Below, piece after piece: positions 25,061 to 36,869 of a DNA stretch of 64,000 bases. The notes under the pieces were generated by a model. That model saw only the letters and a list, made by a program, of their open reading frames with translations, was not told the DNA's origin and made no database searches. How positions within the stretch are numbered: the stretch's first letter is position 1; each line of letters starts with the position of its first letter. A program made the translations under genes and the position numbers. Origin of the DNA: Humulus lupulus (taxonomy: Eukaryota > Streptophyta > Magnoliopsida > Rosales > Cannabaceae); the NCBI RefSeq assembly GCF_963169125.1, contig NC_084800.1:150408397-150472396 (forward strand), written 5' to 3'.

Positions 25061-25576
25061 GTGTTTTCCAAGATTGATCTCCGGTCAGGTTACCATCAGT
25101 TAAGGATCAAAGAAGAGGACATACCAAAGATCGCTTTCCGCACAAGGTATGGACACTATGAATTCCTGGTTATGTCCTTTGGATTAACCAATGCCCCAGT
25201 AGTTTTTATGGATATGATGAACATGGTTTTCAAGGACTACTTAGACAAGTTTGTAATTGTATTTATCGACGACATTTTGGTGCACTCTCACTCAGAGACA
25301 GAGCATAAGCAGCATCTACATTTGGTATTGCAGGGGTTGAGGGAGAATAGGTTATATGCTAAGTTCAGCAAGTGCGAGTTTTGGTTACCGAAAGTTACAT
25401 TTTTGGGCCATATCATTAGTAAGGAATGGATTCTGGTTGACCCAAGTAAGAATGAGGCAGTGAGAGATTGGCCTAGACCGAGCAGCGTTCCTAAAGTTAG
25501 GAGTTTTTTGGGATTGGCAGGGTATTATCGGCGGTTTGTTGAGGGGTTCTCCAGGATAGCTACACCATTGACATAA
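25061..25576 (+). pseudogene. Element D: reverse transcriptase, C-terminal part
   Basis: The RT resumes from the duplicated gtgtt: [27 protein letters not shown], and the catalytic FIDDILVHS at about 25261-25287 with both aspartates. The thumb ([31 protein letters not shown]) is intact. Allowing for the 5-bp duplication, the frame joins exactly with the part before E. A stop (TAA) lies at 25574-25576. Confidence 0.92.
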
Positions 25577-26053
25577 TTGACAAAGAAGAAGACAAAGTAT
25601 GTTTGGACAGACAGATGTGAGAACAGTTTTAAGGAGTTGAAGCAGCGACTGATCATCGCGCCAGTGTTGAGTCTGCCAACAGATAATGAGAAGTTTGTGG
25701 TTTATTATGATGCTTTCAGAAAGGGTTTAGGGTGTGTGCTTATGCAATCTGGTAAGGTGATAGCCTACGCATCGAGATAGTTAAAGGAGTATGAGCAAAG
25801 ATATCCCACGCTTGATCTGGAGTTTGCAGCGGTGGTATTCTCACTTAAGATTTGGAGACATTATTTATATGGTGAGAACTGCGAGATATACATCGACCAT
25901 AAGAGTTTGAAGTACTTCTTTACTCAGAAGGATCTGAATATGCGCCGGAGACAGTGGCTAGAGTTGGTTAAGGATTTTGATTGTGATATCCTATACCATC
26001 CTGAGAAGGCTAATGTAGTGGCTGATGCATTGAGTCGGAAAGGCCCAGGATAG
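25577..26053 (+). pseudogene. Element D: RNase H
   Basis: Same frame as the RT. It reads ENSFKELKQRL, VVYYDAFRKGLGCVLM, YASR then a stop at 25778-25780, [39 protein letters not shown] and [13 protein letters not shown], ending in a stop at 26051-26053. All active-site acids appear to be kept. The two nonsense codons are the only clear lesions. Confidence 0.9.
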
Positions 26054-27403
26054 TTGTTCAATTCGAGACATATATCTGATAGGCTAGCGGAGGAGATGAC
26101 TAGAGCGGGTATAGAGTTGGTGGTTTTTCGGTTAGCCAACGTCACTCTTCATTCTACACTCATTGAGAGGATCAAGGAGGCACAAGGGAAGGATTACCAG
26201 TTGAAAGGGCATAGATAAAATGTCTTAGTCGGAGCGGCTAAGGACTTTTCTATCTCGGAGATGGGATTATTGAAGTACAAGGGTCAGATCTGTGCTCCAA
26301 TGGATTCTGATATCCGGCAAGAGATTTTGAATGAGTCTCATACCACTCCCTATTCTTTACAACCAGGTAAAATGAAGATGTACCAAGATTTGAGATCCTT
26401 GTATTGGTGATCGTCAATGAAGATGGATGTGGTGGATTATGTGGCCAAGTCCTTAACTTGTCAGCAGGTAAAGGCTGAACTTCAGAGGCCGGCAGGGTTA
26501 TTGCAGCCTCTAGGGATTCCAGAGTGGAAGTGGGAAGATATCGCCATGGACTTCGTGGTTGGTTTGCCGAAGATCGTTGGGCATGATTCGGTGTGGGTAA
26601 TTGTGGATAGGTATACCAAGTCCGCCAACTTTTTACCTGTCAGGACGACTTATACTATGGAGCAGTATGTCGAGTTATATGTGAAGGAAATTGTTCTACT
26701 TCATGGGGCTCCAAGGTTGATAGTATCCGACAGGGACCCCACCTTCACCTCAAAGTTTTGGGAGAGTCTACAGAAGGCTATGGGCACGCAGTTACAGTTT
26801 AGTACTGCTTATCATCCTCAGACAAATGGACAGTCTGAGAGCACGATTCAGATACTGGAGGACATGCTACGAGCCTGTGTACTAGATTTTGGGGGATCTT
26901 GGAGCAAGTATCTCCCTTTAATTGAGTTCTCGTACAATAACAGTTATCAGGCGACTATCAGAGTGGCTCCATATGAGATGCTTTATGGGAGGAAGTGCAG
27001 ATCACCTATCCATTGGGATGAGATGGGTGAGAGGAGATATTTGGGTCCTGAGATGGTTCAGAGGACCAATGAGGCTATTGACAAGATTAGAGCTCGAATT
27101 CTCGCCTCCCAGAGTTGCCACAAGAGTTACTCAAACTTGAGACGCAGAAGCGTAGAGTTTCAGGTCAGTGACCACGTGTTCCTTAGGGTTTCACCTTTGA
27201 GGGGAGTGAAACAGTTTAGTGTTCGGGGCAAGCTAAGCCCTAGGTTTATTAGCCCCTTTGAGATTCTGGAATGGGTTGGAGAGGTAGCTTATAGGTTGGC
27301 GATGCCTCCAGCCTTATCAGGGGTTCATGATGTTTTTCATGTGTCTATGCTCCGGAAGTATGTATTAGATTCGACGCATGTTTTGAGTTATGAGAATCTG
27401 TAG
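26054..27403 (+). pseudogene. Element D: integrase
   Basis: Same frame. The N-terminal zinc region is damaged: the HPG of relatives reads QPG, and ARCLTC reads KSLTC, with stops at 26216 and 26408. From 26417 the frame is open for 328 codons and contains the full catalytic core with MDFVVGLP, VIVDRYTKSANFLPV, SDRDPTF and the glutamate in NGQSESTIQILEDML, followed by [36 protein letters not shown] and [14 protein letters not shown]. It ends at a TAG at 27401-27403 before the chromodomain. Confidence 0.92.
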
Positions 27404-27583
27404 CTGGACCAGGACTTATCTTATGAGGAGAAGTCGGTTCAGGTTCTCGACCGAAAGGATAAAGTATTGCGGAGCAAGACCATCGCCTTGGTGAAAGTGT
27501 TGTGGAGGAACAGCAAGATTGAGGAGGCGACATGGGAACTTGAATCAGAGATGCGAGAGCGGTATCCCAAGTTGTTCAGGTAA
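27404..27583 (+). pseudogene. Element D: chromodomain and pol terminus
   Basis: It continues in the same frame after one stop: VLDRKDKVLRSKTI, LVKVLWRNSKIEEATWELE, RYPKLFR and then TAA at 27581-27583. All the aromatic and Glu positions of the family's chromodomain appear to be present. It marks D as a chromovirus, most like the Tekay clade. Confidence 0.9.
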
Positions 27584-27603
27584 TTTCGAGGATGAAATTT
27601 CTG

Positions 27604-27616
27604 TAAGGAGGGGATA
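27604..27616 (+). other. Element D: polypurine tract
   Basis: TAAGGAGGGGATA sits just before the 3' LTR. It is the expected primer site for plus-strand DNA synthesis. The next bases gttgt (27617-27621) include the first three of the LTR and are the target duplicated by element F. Confidence 0.85.
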
Positions 27617-27980
27617 GTTGTTGTAACGCCCTGGATAGCCAAGACCGTTACACTGTGTGCTTATTAAAGTGCAAGACTTGCTAATCAAGTCATTTAATTT
27701 TGAAATGTGTCGCTGAAACTACAGTTGAACTAGGGTTAAAAGATTTTGGTCTCAAAAGCTTCATTACTTATAAACAAACATTTTCCTTACATGGGATACC
27801 AAAGGTAGTAAAGTTAAAAACAATCTACAAAATTTTGGGATTAAAATACAGTTATTAGCCACTCTAAGGCAAAATAGTCAATTAAGCTTTTCTCGTCCTG
27901 TGTCACTCCTCGGCCGTGGCGGCCAATCAGCTGACTATGTACATTCAGCCCTGCGGCTCTCCATCTCAGGATTGGTCCAA

Positions 27981-28032
27981 CTTGCCTTTGCCTTTGCCTT
28001 TGCCTTTGCCTTTGCCTTTGCCTTTGCCTTTA
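27981..28032. repeat. (CTTTGC)n microsatellite in the F 3' LTR
   Basis: Eight to nine copies of the hexamer lie in tandem. The F 5' LTR at the same point (about 34420) has only two, so the expansion happened after F integrated. Confidence 0.92.
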
Positions 28033-28236
28033 CCTGCACCACGTAGCACCCGTGAGCCAAGGCCCAGCAAGAAAACCCAATAACAGAGCATAACTATCAA
28101 GCAAACAATTGGATAACTCATACAGTATAAACATGCACTCAACAGTCCAATTATTCATGTTATTCAAGTATTCAGCATACCAAGTATATCATTTCATATC
28201 AATAATCATTTCACATATGATAACCAGGGTTAACGC

Positions 28237-30531
28237 TGTAACGCCCTACTTCCTTAGAGCCGTTACTAAGTGATTTTTAAGAGAAAACAGTGTGCAAAGA
28301 ACTCGCTAACCGAGGTTTTGAGACAAAAGTGTGACTAATTAAACTTTAAGGCTGTAATCTTAGAAAATGCGTCGTTTCATTTAAAACTGCTAGTATTAAA
28401 CCTTTGGGATCCCAAAAATAAGGTTTGAAAACTATTTACATCTTGAAATAAGTTTACAGTTGATAAATCATAAAATCATAGATTATTACAGCCATTTTCA
28501 AATAAACCCCCAACCAAAGCAGTCGGGCAGGCCAAACATGTACGCGTCGCTTCACGCTCTCCGTACTCATGGTTGGTTGACTCGGTCTTTGCCCTACCTG
28601 CAACACGGAGCACCCGTGAGCCGAAGCCCAGCAAGAAAACCCATGCAGAACATAACATATGCAATGTATACAGTTTTATCATAACAGATAATCCACAGAT
28701 AAACAAGTCAACCATTAGACTAAGCAAACACATGTATCCACCGGGCCCCGCCCTGATTATAGCATAACACATGAATCCACCGGGCCCCGCCCTGATTATA
28801 GCATCCCATGCGCTAGGTGTTACTTTCGGCCCACGGCCGCCCCGTCTTACGCCGTACTCGGCCCTTGCCGCTCATTTCATCATAATCACACATATAGTAC
28901 ATTCGAAATAATCATTCACACACATCATGATTCATTTAAGGTTTAAACATTTGCACATAATACAATCTGGGGCCATGCCCTAACCTCGGGTGTTATAGTT
29001 TTCTTACCTTAATTCCAAATGCTTTAAATAGAAAAATGACGGCCCCCGAGCACGATCCACTTCCCGAGCACTAGCTTAACACCTAGTCACAACCAAGATA
29101 ATGGATACCAATAAGATTAATCTCCAATGAGTTTCTAAACCAAGTTCTAGTACTCGGAACGTTGAAATTCACCAAACATTGTAAAAGACTCAACCCCGAG
29201 CACCCTAGGTTAAATTCCCAAGCCCAAATTCTCAAAATCCCAAAATTCCTTAAGCGCCCCGGCATGGCCCAACCATGCCGCGGCATGGCCCCCAAACAGG
29301 GCCACAAAAACGCCCAGAAACAGGTAAGGGCCGCGGCCCGCCCTCCATCCTCAGCACAACTTAGCCTTCAAGGGCCGCGGCCCTCCAAGAACTATGCCGC
29401 GGCCCGACCCTTCGAACCCAGAAAAACCCACCATTTTCAAGCTTAAAATCTCACCTAAAGCCATCCCAAAGCTCCCAATTCAAAACCAATTAATAATCAC
29501 AACATTAGGATGGTTTAAACAACACAATTCCACCAAAAATCCAACCTAACACTCACCAAGATCCAAATTCCAAATTTCTGAAATTTCAAACCTAAAACTC
29601 AAAACCAACCATAGAAATTCTCAATTTCAACCATCAAACTTTAATTTAAACCTTACCTCCGTTGTAGAATCGTTTCCCAAAGGATCCCATGACCTATCTT
29701 CAAAGTTTCAAGCCTCAAACTCCACCTTGAATATCAAAAACCCATAAACATTCACAACCCAACAAAATCTCAGAAATTTAACTTGAGAAAAAGAATTAAT
29801 TGCTTACCTTTACCCTGATTTGTTCTTGGTTAACTCTTGAGCTAAACCTCCAAATCCCACCATCAATTTTCAGAAATTCAAGCTTGATTTCTCCTAAGAT
29901 TTCTGTGGATTTCATGAAAGAAAGAGGAAAGAAAGAAGAAGAGGAGAGGGTGGAGGCTAGGTCGGTTTCTCTAAGTCTCCAAATGGTTTATTTGTTTTGT
30001 TTTTATAACTTAAGTTGGTTACCTCAAGGTTCGGGGTACCAAAATATCCCCGAGGCAAAAATGGTAAAATCCCCCAGTATTCCCGCCTAGACATCCTAAC
30101 CTCAAATATATCTCCAATTATTTATTTTCATAACCCAATATCAAAAATACTCCTTGACTTGCCCAAAGTCAATTATAATGCCCCGTTGTGACTTTCCCCG
30201 CTATTCAGCTCTAGGATCGCCTCGTGCCGAAAGTTACCAATCACGGAAATACCCACATACCACTGTGGTCTCAACAATCATCACATATTAATACAGTTAT
30301 GCCCAACATGGCCAAAATTACAATTATGCCCTTCAAACACAATCCGGGCCTACATGCATACTAATATACATAGTCATGCATCTCAAATAATCAAATAATC
30401 AAATAGTCACATAACATGCTTTAAATCATAATCATGCATTTAATTCCTAAAACCACACATAAATCCCAACCTGCCCTCCTGGCACACTAATCAAGGCCCT
30501 TAAGCCTTATTAGCGAATTTGGGTCGTTACA
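28237..30531 (-). mobile_element. Solo LTR S2, 2.3 kb, TSD aacgc
   Basis: A complete LTR runs from TGTAACGCCCTAC at 28237 to GGGTCGTTACA at 30531, flanked by aacgc at 28232-28236 and 30532-30536. The undisturbed F 5' LTR reads straight through the target (GGGTTAACGCCCTTAGG). A 50-bp phrase around CACCGGGCCCCGCCCTGATTATAGCAT is duplicated in tandem at 28738-28803. GGCCGCGGCCC motifs cluster at 29260-29410. It contains no gene; a 96-codon open frame near 29800 is chance. Confidence 0.94.
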
Positions 30532-32382
30532 AACGCCCTTAGGTCGCATCCTCTATTTATCCCATTGACTCCGGCCCGCTTAAACCGAGCTTAGCGAATA
30601 TTAAACTGTCCTCAGCTACCAGTGGTCGAGTCGCGCCCTGTACGCAAGTATAATTTACGGCACCCTTAGGCCGTTTATCACATGTCCCATGGCATAATAC
30701 CATCTATGACATTATACAGATATAGGGAGCTCTCAGTCCCATCCCAAACACATATCCGGGTGCAATTTTCTTACCTTTAGATTTTGCTAGCTTTGTTCAA
30801 TTTGATCCTCAAGCACGATCCTGTCTGAGCCCTAGCGTACACCTAGTCACAGCCATAGATCAAAATCATCACCAAACCTCGAATCCAAAACCTAGCCTCG
30901 AGACCAATCTCGAGCCCTCGGGAAGCCCTAATTCCACCAAACGGGGTGGTGGAATCAAACCCCAAGCCCCCGGGCAAAAACCCTAAGAAATAACCTGAAA
31001 ACTCCTTTCTGGGAACAGGGTAGCGCTACAGCGCCCTAAAGTGGGGGCTACAGTGCTACAACCAGAGACAAAAATGCCCCAGACCACAAAGCCTAGCGCT
31101 ATAACGCCCAAAGGCTAGCGCTAGTCACAGCACAGCAAACCCTACATTTTCTTCCTTCGATTTTCCCGTGCCGAACCTTACCAAAACTCTTCCAAACTTC
31201 AACAAAACATAAAAACAAGCCTACCAACATCTCCAACTCACCCCAAATGACCCAACCACAAGAAATTCAATCACATGCACCCCAAAACACAAAATTCACC
31301 ATGGCTGAACCTAGAGCTCAAAACTCAACAGAAACCAACTGAAATCATAGAACTTAAACCAGAGTTTCTTACCTTTGATGGATGAGCTCAACCTAGGCTA
31401 TCCTCCACACTAGCTTAGCCTTCACCTCCTCAAAGCTTCAGCCTCATTTCCCAAGAATTCCCCATCAAAGCTCAGCTCGAAATCCATATCAATACTAAGA
31501 GCTAGAAACTGGGTTACAACCTCAAGACCTTACCTCAAATGATGAGTATCCCCTGTCAATTCCTCATGCCCAGGCCAGCAATCCTAGCCTCAAGCTCCTG
31601 CCCAAACTCTCTCTGAGTTTTAGCTCCAAGAAACCACAAGAATTGGTGATGAAACGCCTAAACCGTTGAGAGAAAACCCATGCTTTTCCCTTCCTTCTTT
31701 TCTCTTTCTTTTCTTTCTTTTCTTTTCTTCGGACCTCTACTGCCTTCTACACACTCCACTAAGGTATAAAGTCTAGTAATACTCATCTCTTATAATCCAA
31801 ATGACCAATTTTCCCTCCCCTTTATAACTAAGCTTTTAAACCTCCTAGGGGGATTTTGGTCATTACACCCAATTCCCGCTAATTCCTCGAATGTCTCTAA
31901 TATTTACCGCTTACTTCCCGACACCTTACTAATCACCAATTACATTCCCCAATATCAAAATAGACTCCAATATATTCTCTAAATTCCCAGAAATACCCCC
32001 AGGCTCGACCCGAGCCGGGTATAAATCCTTGTCGTGACTTTTTCGCTAAACCGCTCACTAGGATCGCCTCGAGTCACAGATCACGAATATATCCACATAA
32101 TAATGTGGTCTCAACAATTTATCACAAATATATACAGTTATGCTCTCAACGGGCCAAAATTACGAATATGCCCTTCTAACCTAGTCAGGGCCTACATGCA
32201 TACTAATACACATAGTCATGCATCACGGATATTCAATTAGTCATATAACATGCTTTTAATCATTTAATTCACATATAATCCATTTATGCCCTCCCGGCAC
32301 ACTAATCAGGGCCCTTAAGCCTTATTAGTGAATTTGGGTCATTACAACTATCCCCTCCTCATGAGAATTTTGTCCTCGAAAT

Positions 32383-32523
32383 TTACCTGAATAACTCGGG
32401 ATACTGATCCCGCATCGCTGTCTCAAGCTCCCAGGTCGCCTCTTCGACCCTACTATTCCTCCACAAAACTTTAACAAGAGGAATCGTCTTATTCCGTAGT
32501 ACTTTATCTTTTTGATCTAAAAT
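32383..32523 (-). pseudogene. Element F: chromodomain
   Basis: On the minus strand it reads LDQKDKVLRNKTIPLVKV, LWRNSRVEEATWELE and QYPELFR before the stop. This is the only chromodomain of the family here with no internal lesion. It is separated from the integrase by a stop at about 32524-32526 (P-V-stop-I), probably a Gln codon changed to TAG. Confidence 0.88.
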
Positions 32524-33786
32524 CTAAACCGGTTGCTCCTCATAAGCCAAATCTGTCTGTAATTCCAAGTCTTCATACCTCAACAAATGTGTCAAATCTG
32601 AGACGTACTTCCAAGGCATAGAAACATGGAATACGTCATGGACTCCTGACAACGATGGTGGCAAGGCTAACCTGTAAGCCACCTGAACGATCCTTTCCAG
32701 GATCTCAAAAGGTCCAATGAACCTAGGGCTTAGCTTGCCTTCTTTCCAAATCTCTTCACCCCTCACAATGGTGAAACCCGAAGAAACACGTGGTCCCCAA
32801 CCTGGAACTCCACGTCCCTACGCTTGGAATCAGCATAGCTTTTCTGTCTGCTCTGAGAGGCGAGCATCCTAGCTCGGATCTTCTCTATAGCTTTACTTGT
32901 CTTCTGAACCATATCTGGCCCCAAATACTTCCTCTCACCCATCTTATCCCAATGAATGGGTGATCTACACTTCCTTCCATATAACATCTCGTAGGGAGCC
33001 ACTCCAATCGTTGATTGGTAACTATTATTATTAGAAAATTCAATCAACGGGAGATACTTACTCCATGATCCCTCAAAGTCAATCACACATGCTCTGAGCA
33101 TATCCTCCAACACCTGAATCGTCCTCTCAGACTGCCCATCAGTCTGAGGATGAATTGATGTGCTAAACTTCAACTGAGTTCCCATAGCCTTCTGAAAACT
33201 ACCCCAAAACTTGGAGGTAAAGATAGGATCCCGGTCTGAAACTATAGACTTACGAACCCCATGGAGACGTACGATCCCCCTTACATACAACTCTGCATAT
33301 TGGTCCACAGTATATGTCGACTTCACTGGAAGAAAATGGGCTGACTTGGTGTATCTGTCCACTATCACCCACACCGATTCATAAAGCCCTACAATTATGG
33401 GTAAACCTCCCACAAAATCCATCGTAATGTCCTCCCATTTCCACTCAGGAATACCCAAAGGTTAAAGCAACCCTACTGGTTGCCGATGCTCAGCTTTCAC
33501 CTGTTGACAGGTTAAGCATCTGGCTACGTACTCCACCACATACTTCTTCATCCTGATCCACCAATATAACATCCGTAGATCCTGGTACATTTTCGTGGTA
33601 CTCGGATGAAGTGAGTACGGCATCATATGAGACTCATCCAATATCTCTCGTTTGATCCCCTCATCATTCGGAACACAAATCTGCCCCTGATACCAAAGTA
33701 AACCAACCTCAGTAATGGAATAGTCCTTAGCTACTCCCGCTAAGAAATTCTCTCTAACTTCCTGTAACTGAGCGTCTAACAATTTC
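32524..33786 (-). pseudogene. Element F: integrase
   Basis: Minus-strand integrase in three blocks. 33462-33782 has the linker and zinc region (MLDAQLQEVRENFL, YSLHPSTTKMYQDLRMLYW, ARCLTCQQVKAEH). 32763-33458 has the catalytic core (MDFVGGLP, VIVDRYTKSAHFLPV, SDRDPIF, HPQTDGQSERTIQVLEDML) with all three catalytic acids. 32524-32766 has the C-terminal part ([23 protein letters not shown]). A stop at 33459-33461 replaces a Gln, and a frameshift lies at 32763-32766. The catalytic core is otherwise well kept. Confidence 0.9.
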
Positions 33787-34030
33787 CATTCTTTAATCCA
33801 CTCTAGCAGAGTCGACTACAGAGTAATATTGGCCAACTGACCCACCACCAATACTATCCCCACTCTGACCATCTCATCAACTAACTCTCTCGAGATCTGG
33901 GTGGAACTATATAACTGACACGGGCCTCTCTGGCTCAATGCATCCTCCACTACGTTGGCTTTCCCCGAATGGTAAAGAATATCACAATCCTAGTCTTTCA
34001 CCAACTCTAGCCAGTCTTTAGGAATCCTTA
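33787..34030 (-). pseudogene. Element F: C-terminal end of RNase H, joined to the leader
   Basis: Minus-strand reading gives DWLELVKD, a stop in place of Tyr, DCDILYHSGKANVVEDALSQRGP and the linker to integrase with further stops. Upstream of DWLELVKD the homology ends and about 25 bases later comes the PBS. One deletion therefore removed everything from the leader to most of RNase H. Confidence 0.82.
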
Positions 34031-34040
34031 AACCTAGGAT

Positions 34041-34053
34041 GCTCTGATACCAA
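34041..34053 (-). other. Element F: primer binding site, tRNA-iMet type
   Basis: GCTCTGATACCAA in plus orientation is the complement of TTGGTATCAGAGC. It lies two bases inside the 5' LTR that starts at 34056, and shows that 34056 onward is the 5' LTR of F. Confidence 0.92.
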
Positions 34054-35775
34054 TTTGTAACGCCCTGGATAGCCAAGACCATTACACTGTGTGCTTATTA
34101 AAGTGCAAGACTTGTTAATCAAGTCATTTAATTTTGAAATGTGTCGCTGAAACTACACTTGAACTAGGGTTAAAAGATTTTGGTCTCAAAAGCTTCATTT
34201 CTTATAAACAAACATTTTTCCTTACATGGGATCCCAAAGGTAGTAAAGTTAAAGACAGTCTACAAAATTTTGGGATTAAAATACAGTTATTAGCCACTCT
34301 AAGGCAAAATAGTCAATTAAGCTTTTCTCATTCTGTGTCACTCCTCGGCCGCGGTGGCCGATCAGCTGACTATGTACATTCAGCCTCGCAGCTCTCCATC
34401 TCAGGATTGTTCCAACTTGCCTTTGCCTTTACTTGCACCACGTAGCACCCGTGAGCCAAGGCCCAGCAAGAAAACACAATAACAGAGCATAATTATCAAG
34501 CAAACAACTGGATAACTCATACAGTATAAACATGCACACAACAGTCCAACAATTAATGTTATTCAAGTATTCAGCATACCAAGTATATCATTTCATATCA
34601 GTAATAATTTCACATATGATTACCAGGGTTAACGCCCTTAGGCCGCACCCTCTATTTATCCCACTAACTCCGGCACGCTTAAACCGAGCTCAGTGAATAT
34701 TAAGCTGTCCTCAGCTACCAGTGGCCGAGCCGCGCCCTGTGCACAAGTATAATTTACGGCACCCTTAGGTCGTTTATCACATGTCCCGTGGCATAATACC
34801 ATCTATGACATTATACAGATATAGGGAGCTCTTAGTCCCATCACAAACATATATCCGGGTGCAATTTTCTTACCTTTAGATTTCGCTAGCTTTGTTCCAT
34901 TTGATCCTCAAGCACGATCCCGTCCGAGCCCTAGCGTACACCTAGTCACAGCCATAGATCAAAATCATCACCAAACCTCGAATCCAAAACTTAGCCTCGG
35001 GACCAATCCCGAGCCCTCGGGAAGCCCTAATATCACCAAACGGGGTGGTGGAATCAAACCCCGAGCCCTCGGGCAAAATCCCCAAGAAATAACCTAAAAA
35101 CCATTTTCTGGGAACAGGGTAACGCTACAGCGCCTAAATTGGGCGCTACAGCACTACAACCAGAGCCAAAAACACCCCAGACCACAAAGCCTTGCGCTGT
35201 AGCGCCCAAAGGCTAGCGCTACAATGCTAGTCATAGCACAACAAACCCTGCATTTTCTTCCTTTGATTTTCCCCGAGACAAACCTTACCAAAACTCTGCA
35301 AAAATTCAACCAAACATAAAAACATGCCTACCAACATCTCCAACTCACCCCAAATGACCCAACCACAATAAATTCAATCACATGCACCCCAAAACACAAA
35401 ATTCACCATGGCTGAACCTAGAGCTCAAAACTCAACAGAAACCAACTGAAATCACATAACTCAAACTAGAGTTTCTTACCTTTGATGGATGAGCTCAACC
35501 TAGGTTATCCTCCACACTAGCTTAGCCTTCACCTCCTCAAAGCTTCAGCCTTAACTCCCTAGAATTCCCCATCAAAGCTCAGCTCAAAATCCATATCAAT
35601 ACTAAGAGCTAGAAACTGGGTTACAACCTCAAGACCTTACCTCAAATGATGAGTATCCCCTGCCAATTCCTCACGCCCAGGCTGGTATCCTAGCCTCAAG
35701 CTCCTGCCCAAACTCTCTCTGAGTTTTAGCTCCAAGAAACCACAAGAATTGGTGATGAAAAGCCTAAACAAGAAT

Positions 35776-35851
35776 TGGGGTATCCACGTGGCTAATATAA
35801 TTAGGCCATATCTCAACTCGCTAATAGCCCGTTGGAAAATCAGGGCGTACA
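35776..35851 (-). mobile_element. TAT: 3' LTR remnant
   Basis: Seventy-six bases from TGGGGTATCCACGTGG to GGGCGTACA match the right end of the 5' LTR (47477-47552) with about two differences. They are followed by TTTGCCCCCCAAGCC, the complement of a polypurine tract. The outer nine-tenths of this LTR is deleted up to the junction with F sequence at 35769-35775. It contains the G-box palindrome CCACGTGG at 35784-35791. Confidence 0.88.
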
Positions 35852-36113
35852 TTTGCCCCCCAAGCCCCTGTTCGTGGTGCACGACGTTGTGCAGGGCCAC
35901 AGTAGGGGCTTTTAGGCTTCTCCATGGACTCTCCATATTCCACCTTTTACGCAGGCGCCGAATACGTGGAACATCGTGGTTAGTGACGGTACGTCTTCCG
36001 AGAACCGCATTAAATGGCCTAGCCTATCATAGCCGTCGTTTCGCCTTTCGAGTGGAGAGCCTCGAATCCCACATCAGGGCAATCCAACAGCCCTCCTCAT
36101 GTGGCCTTTCACG

Positions 36114-36123
36114 TATATAAAAG
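36114..36123 (+). promoter_or_regulatory. TATA box of the antisense TAT gene
   Basis: TATATAAAAG followed by GGG is a strong plant TATA box, on the strand opposite to gag-pol. Transcription would begin about 30 bases on, near 36145-36150, followed by a CT-rich leader (TTCTTCTTCTCTCTTCTC at about 36180). No comparable box precedes the other frames on this strand. Confidence 0.75.
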
Positions 36124-36348
36124 GGGTGGCCACCTTACGCATGGGCCACCCGTTCATTTGAAAATTTTCTGAATCTCCCTTCTTCTTCTCTCTTCTCACC
36201 CTCAAGAAACCCTCTTTTTCTTCCGGTTACCATTCCCAGCATTCCAGAAGTTCAGGTGAAAGGGCTCCCCTGAGGCTTTGGAATCAGCTACTCCGACGAG
36301 GCCCCAACCCAGACGACCCCTTCGTCTCCTTCTCAACCAGAATACTCC

Positions 36349-36861
36349 GTAAGTTTCCTTACTGTGCATGTTTTGAATTTCTTTTTCACTATAGCCTAGG
36401 TAAATAATTCCTGTAGCTGCATGCAAGGTTTTGTTGGTTTTTTTTTGTGGGTATGAAGGGAGAAAGCTTTTAGGTTAGGGTATCGCTTGTAGAAGAAAAC
36501 CATTTAGGAGCATGGTTTATAGGGTGCATTTTCTGGGGAAATCTTCTGGGTAGGATTTTTGGTAAATATCCAGTACTTTGGGTGCAAAACCGGGTAGCTT
36601 AGGAGACACGCTTCACAAGCGGTTTTGCACCTCTTGCCTACTGAAACTTTCCTTCCAAGGCAAATGTTTATTCTAACCCTCCTGACACACGAATTCTGAG
36701 TAATCGGGGATCTGTTGGGAGCACAGGCACGTGTTCATAGAACTGCATGGTCTCACTCTCCACGGGCTGAGATTACCTTAGCCCGTGCAAAGGAAACACC
36801 TCTTTTGATTCTCCCTTGTGCTTAGGTCGCCTTTTCTGAAATTTATTCTTTTGTTCGCTAG
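36349..36861 (+). other. Putative leader intron of the antisense TAT gene
   Basis: CTCC/GTAAGTTTCC at 36349 is a good donor, and TTTTGTTCGCTAG at 36849-36861 a plausible acceptor nine bases before the ATG at 36870. The 513 bp between them have no long frame on this strand. Inferred from sequence only. Confidence 0.6.
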
Positions 36862-36869
36862 GCGACCAG

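Larger units (their letters stand above)
27622..32346 (-). mobile_element. Element F: 3' LTR, carrying solo LTR S2
   Basis: TGTAACGCCCTGG opens it at 27622 and GGGTCATTACA closes it at 32346. Without S2 and its duplicated aacgc it is about 2425 bp. The AGCGCTACAGCGC-type cluster lies at about 31020-31125, and CTTTTCTTTCTTTTC pyrimidine tracts at 31680-31735. It contains no gene. Confidence 0.92.

Noticed and set aside
29800..30090. 96-codon frame in S2, and similar frames in other LTRs (6583-6786, 17885-18124, 35749-36120)
   Set aside because: They lie in LTR sequence, share no residues between equivalent LTRs, and have no domain or codon pattern.
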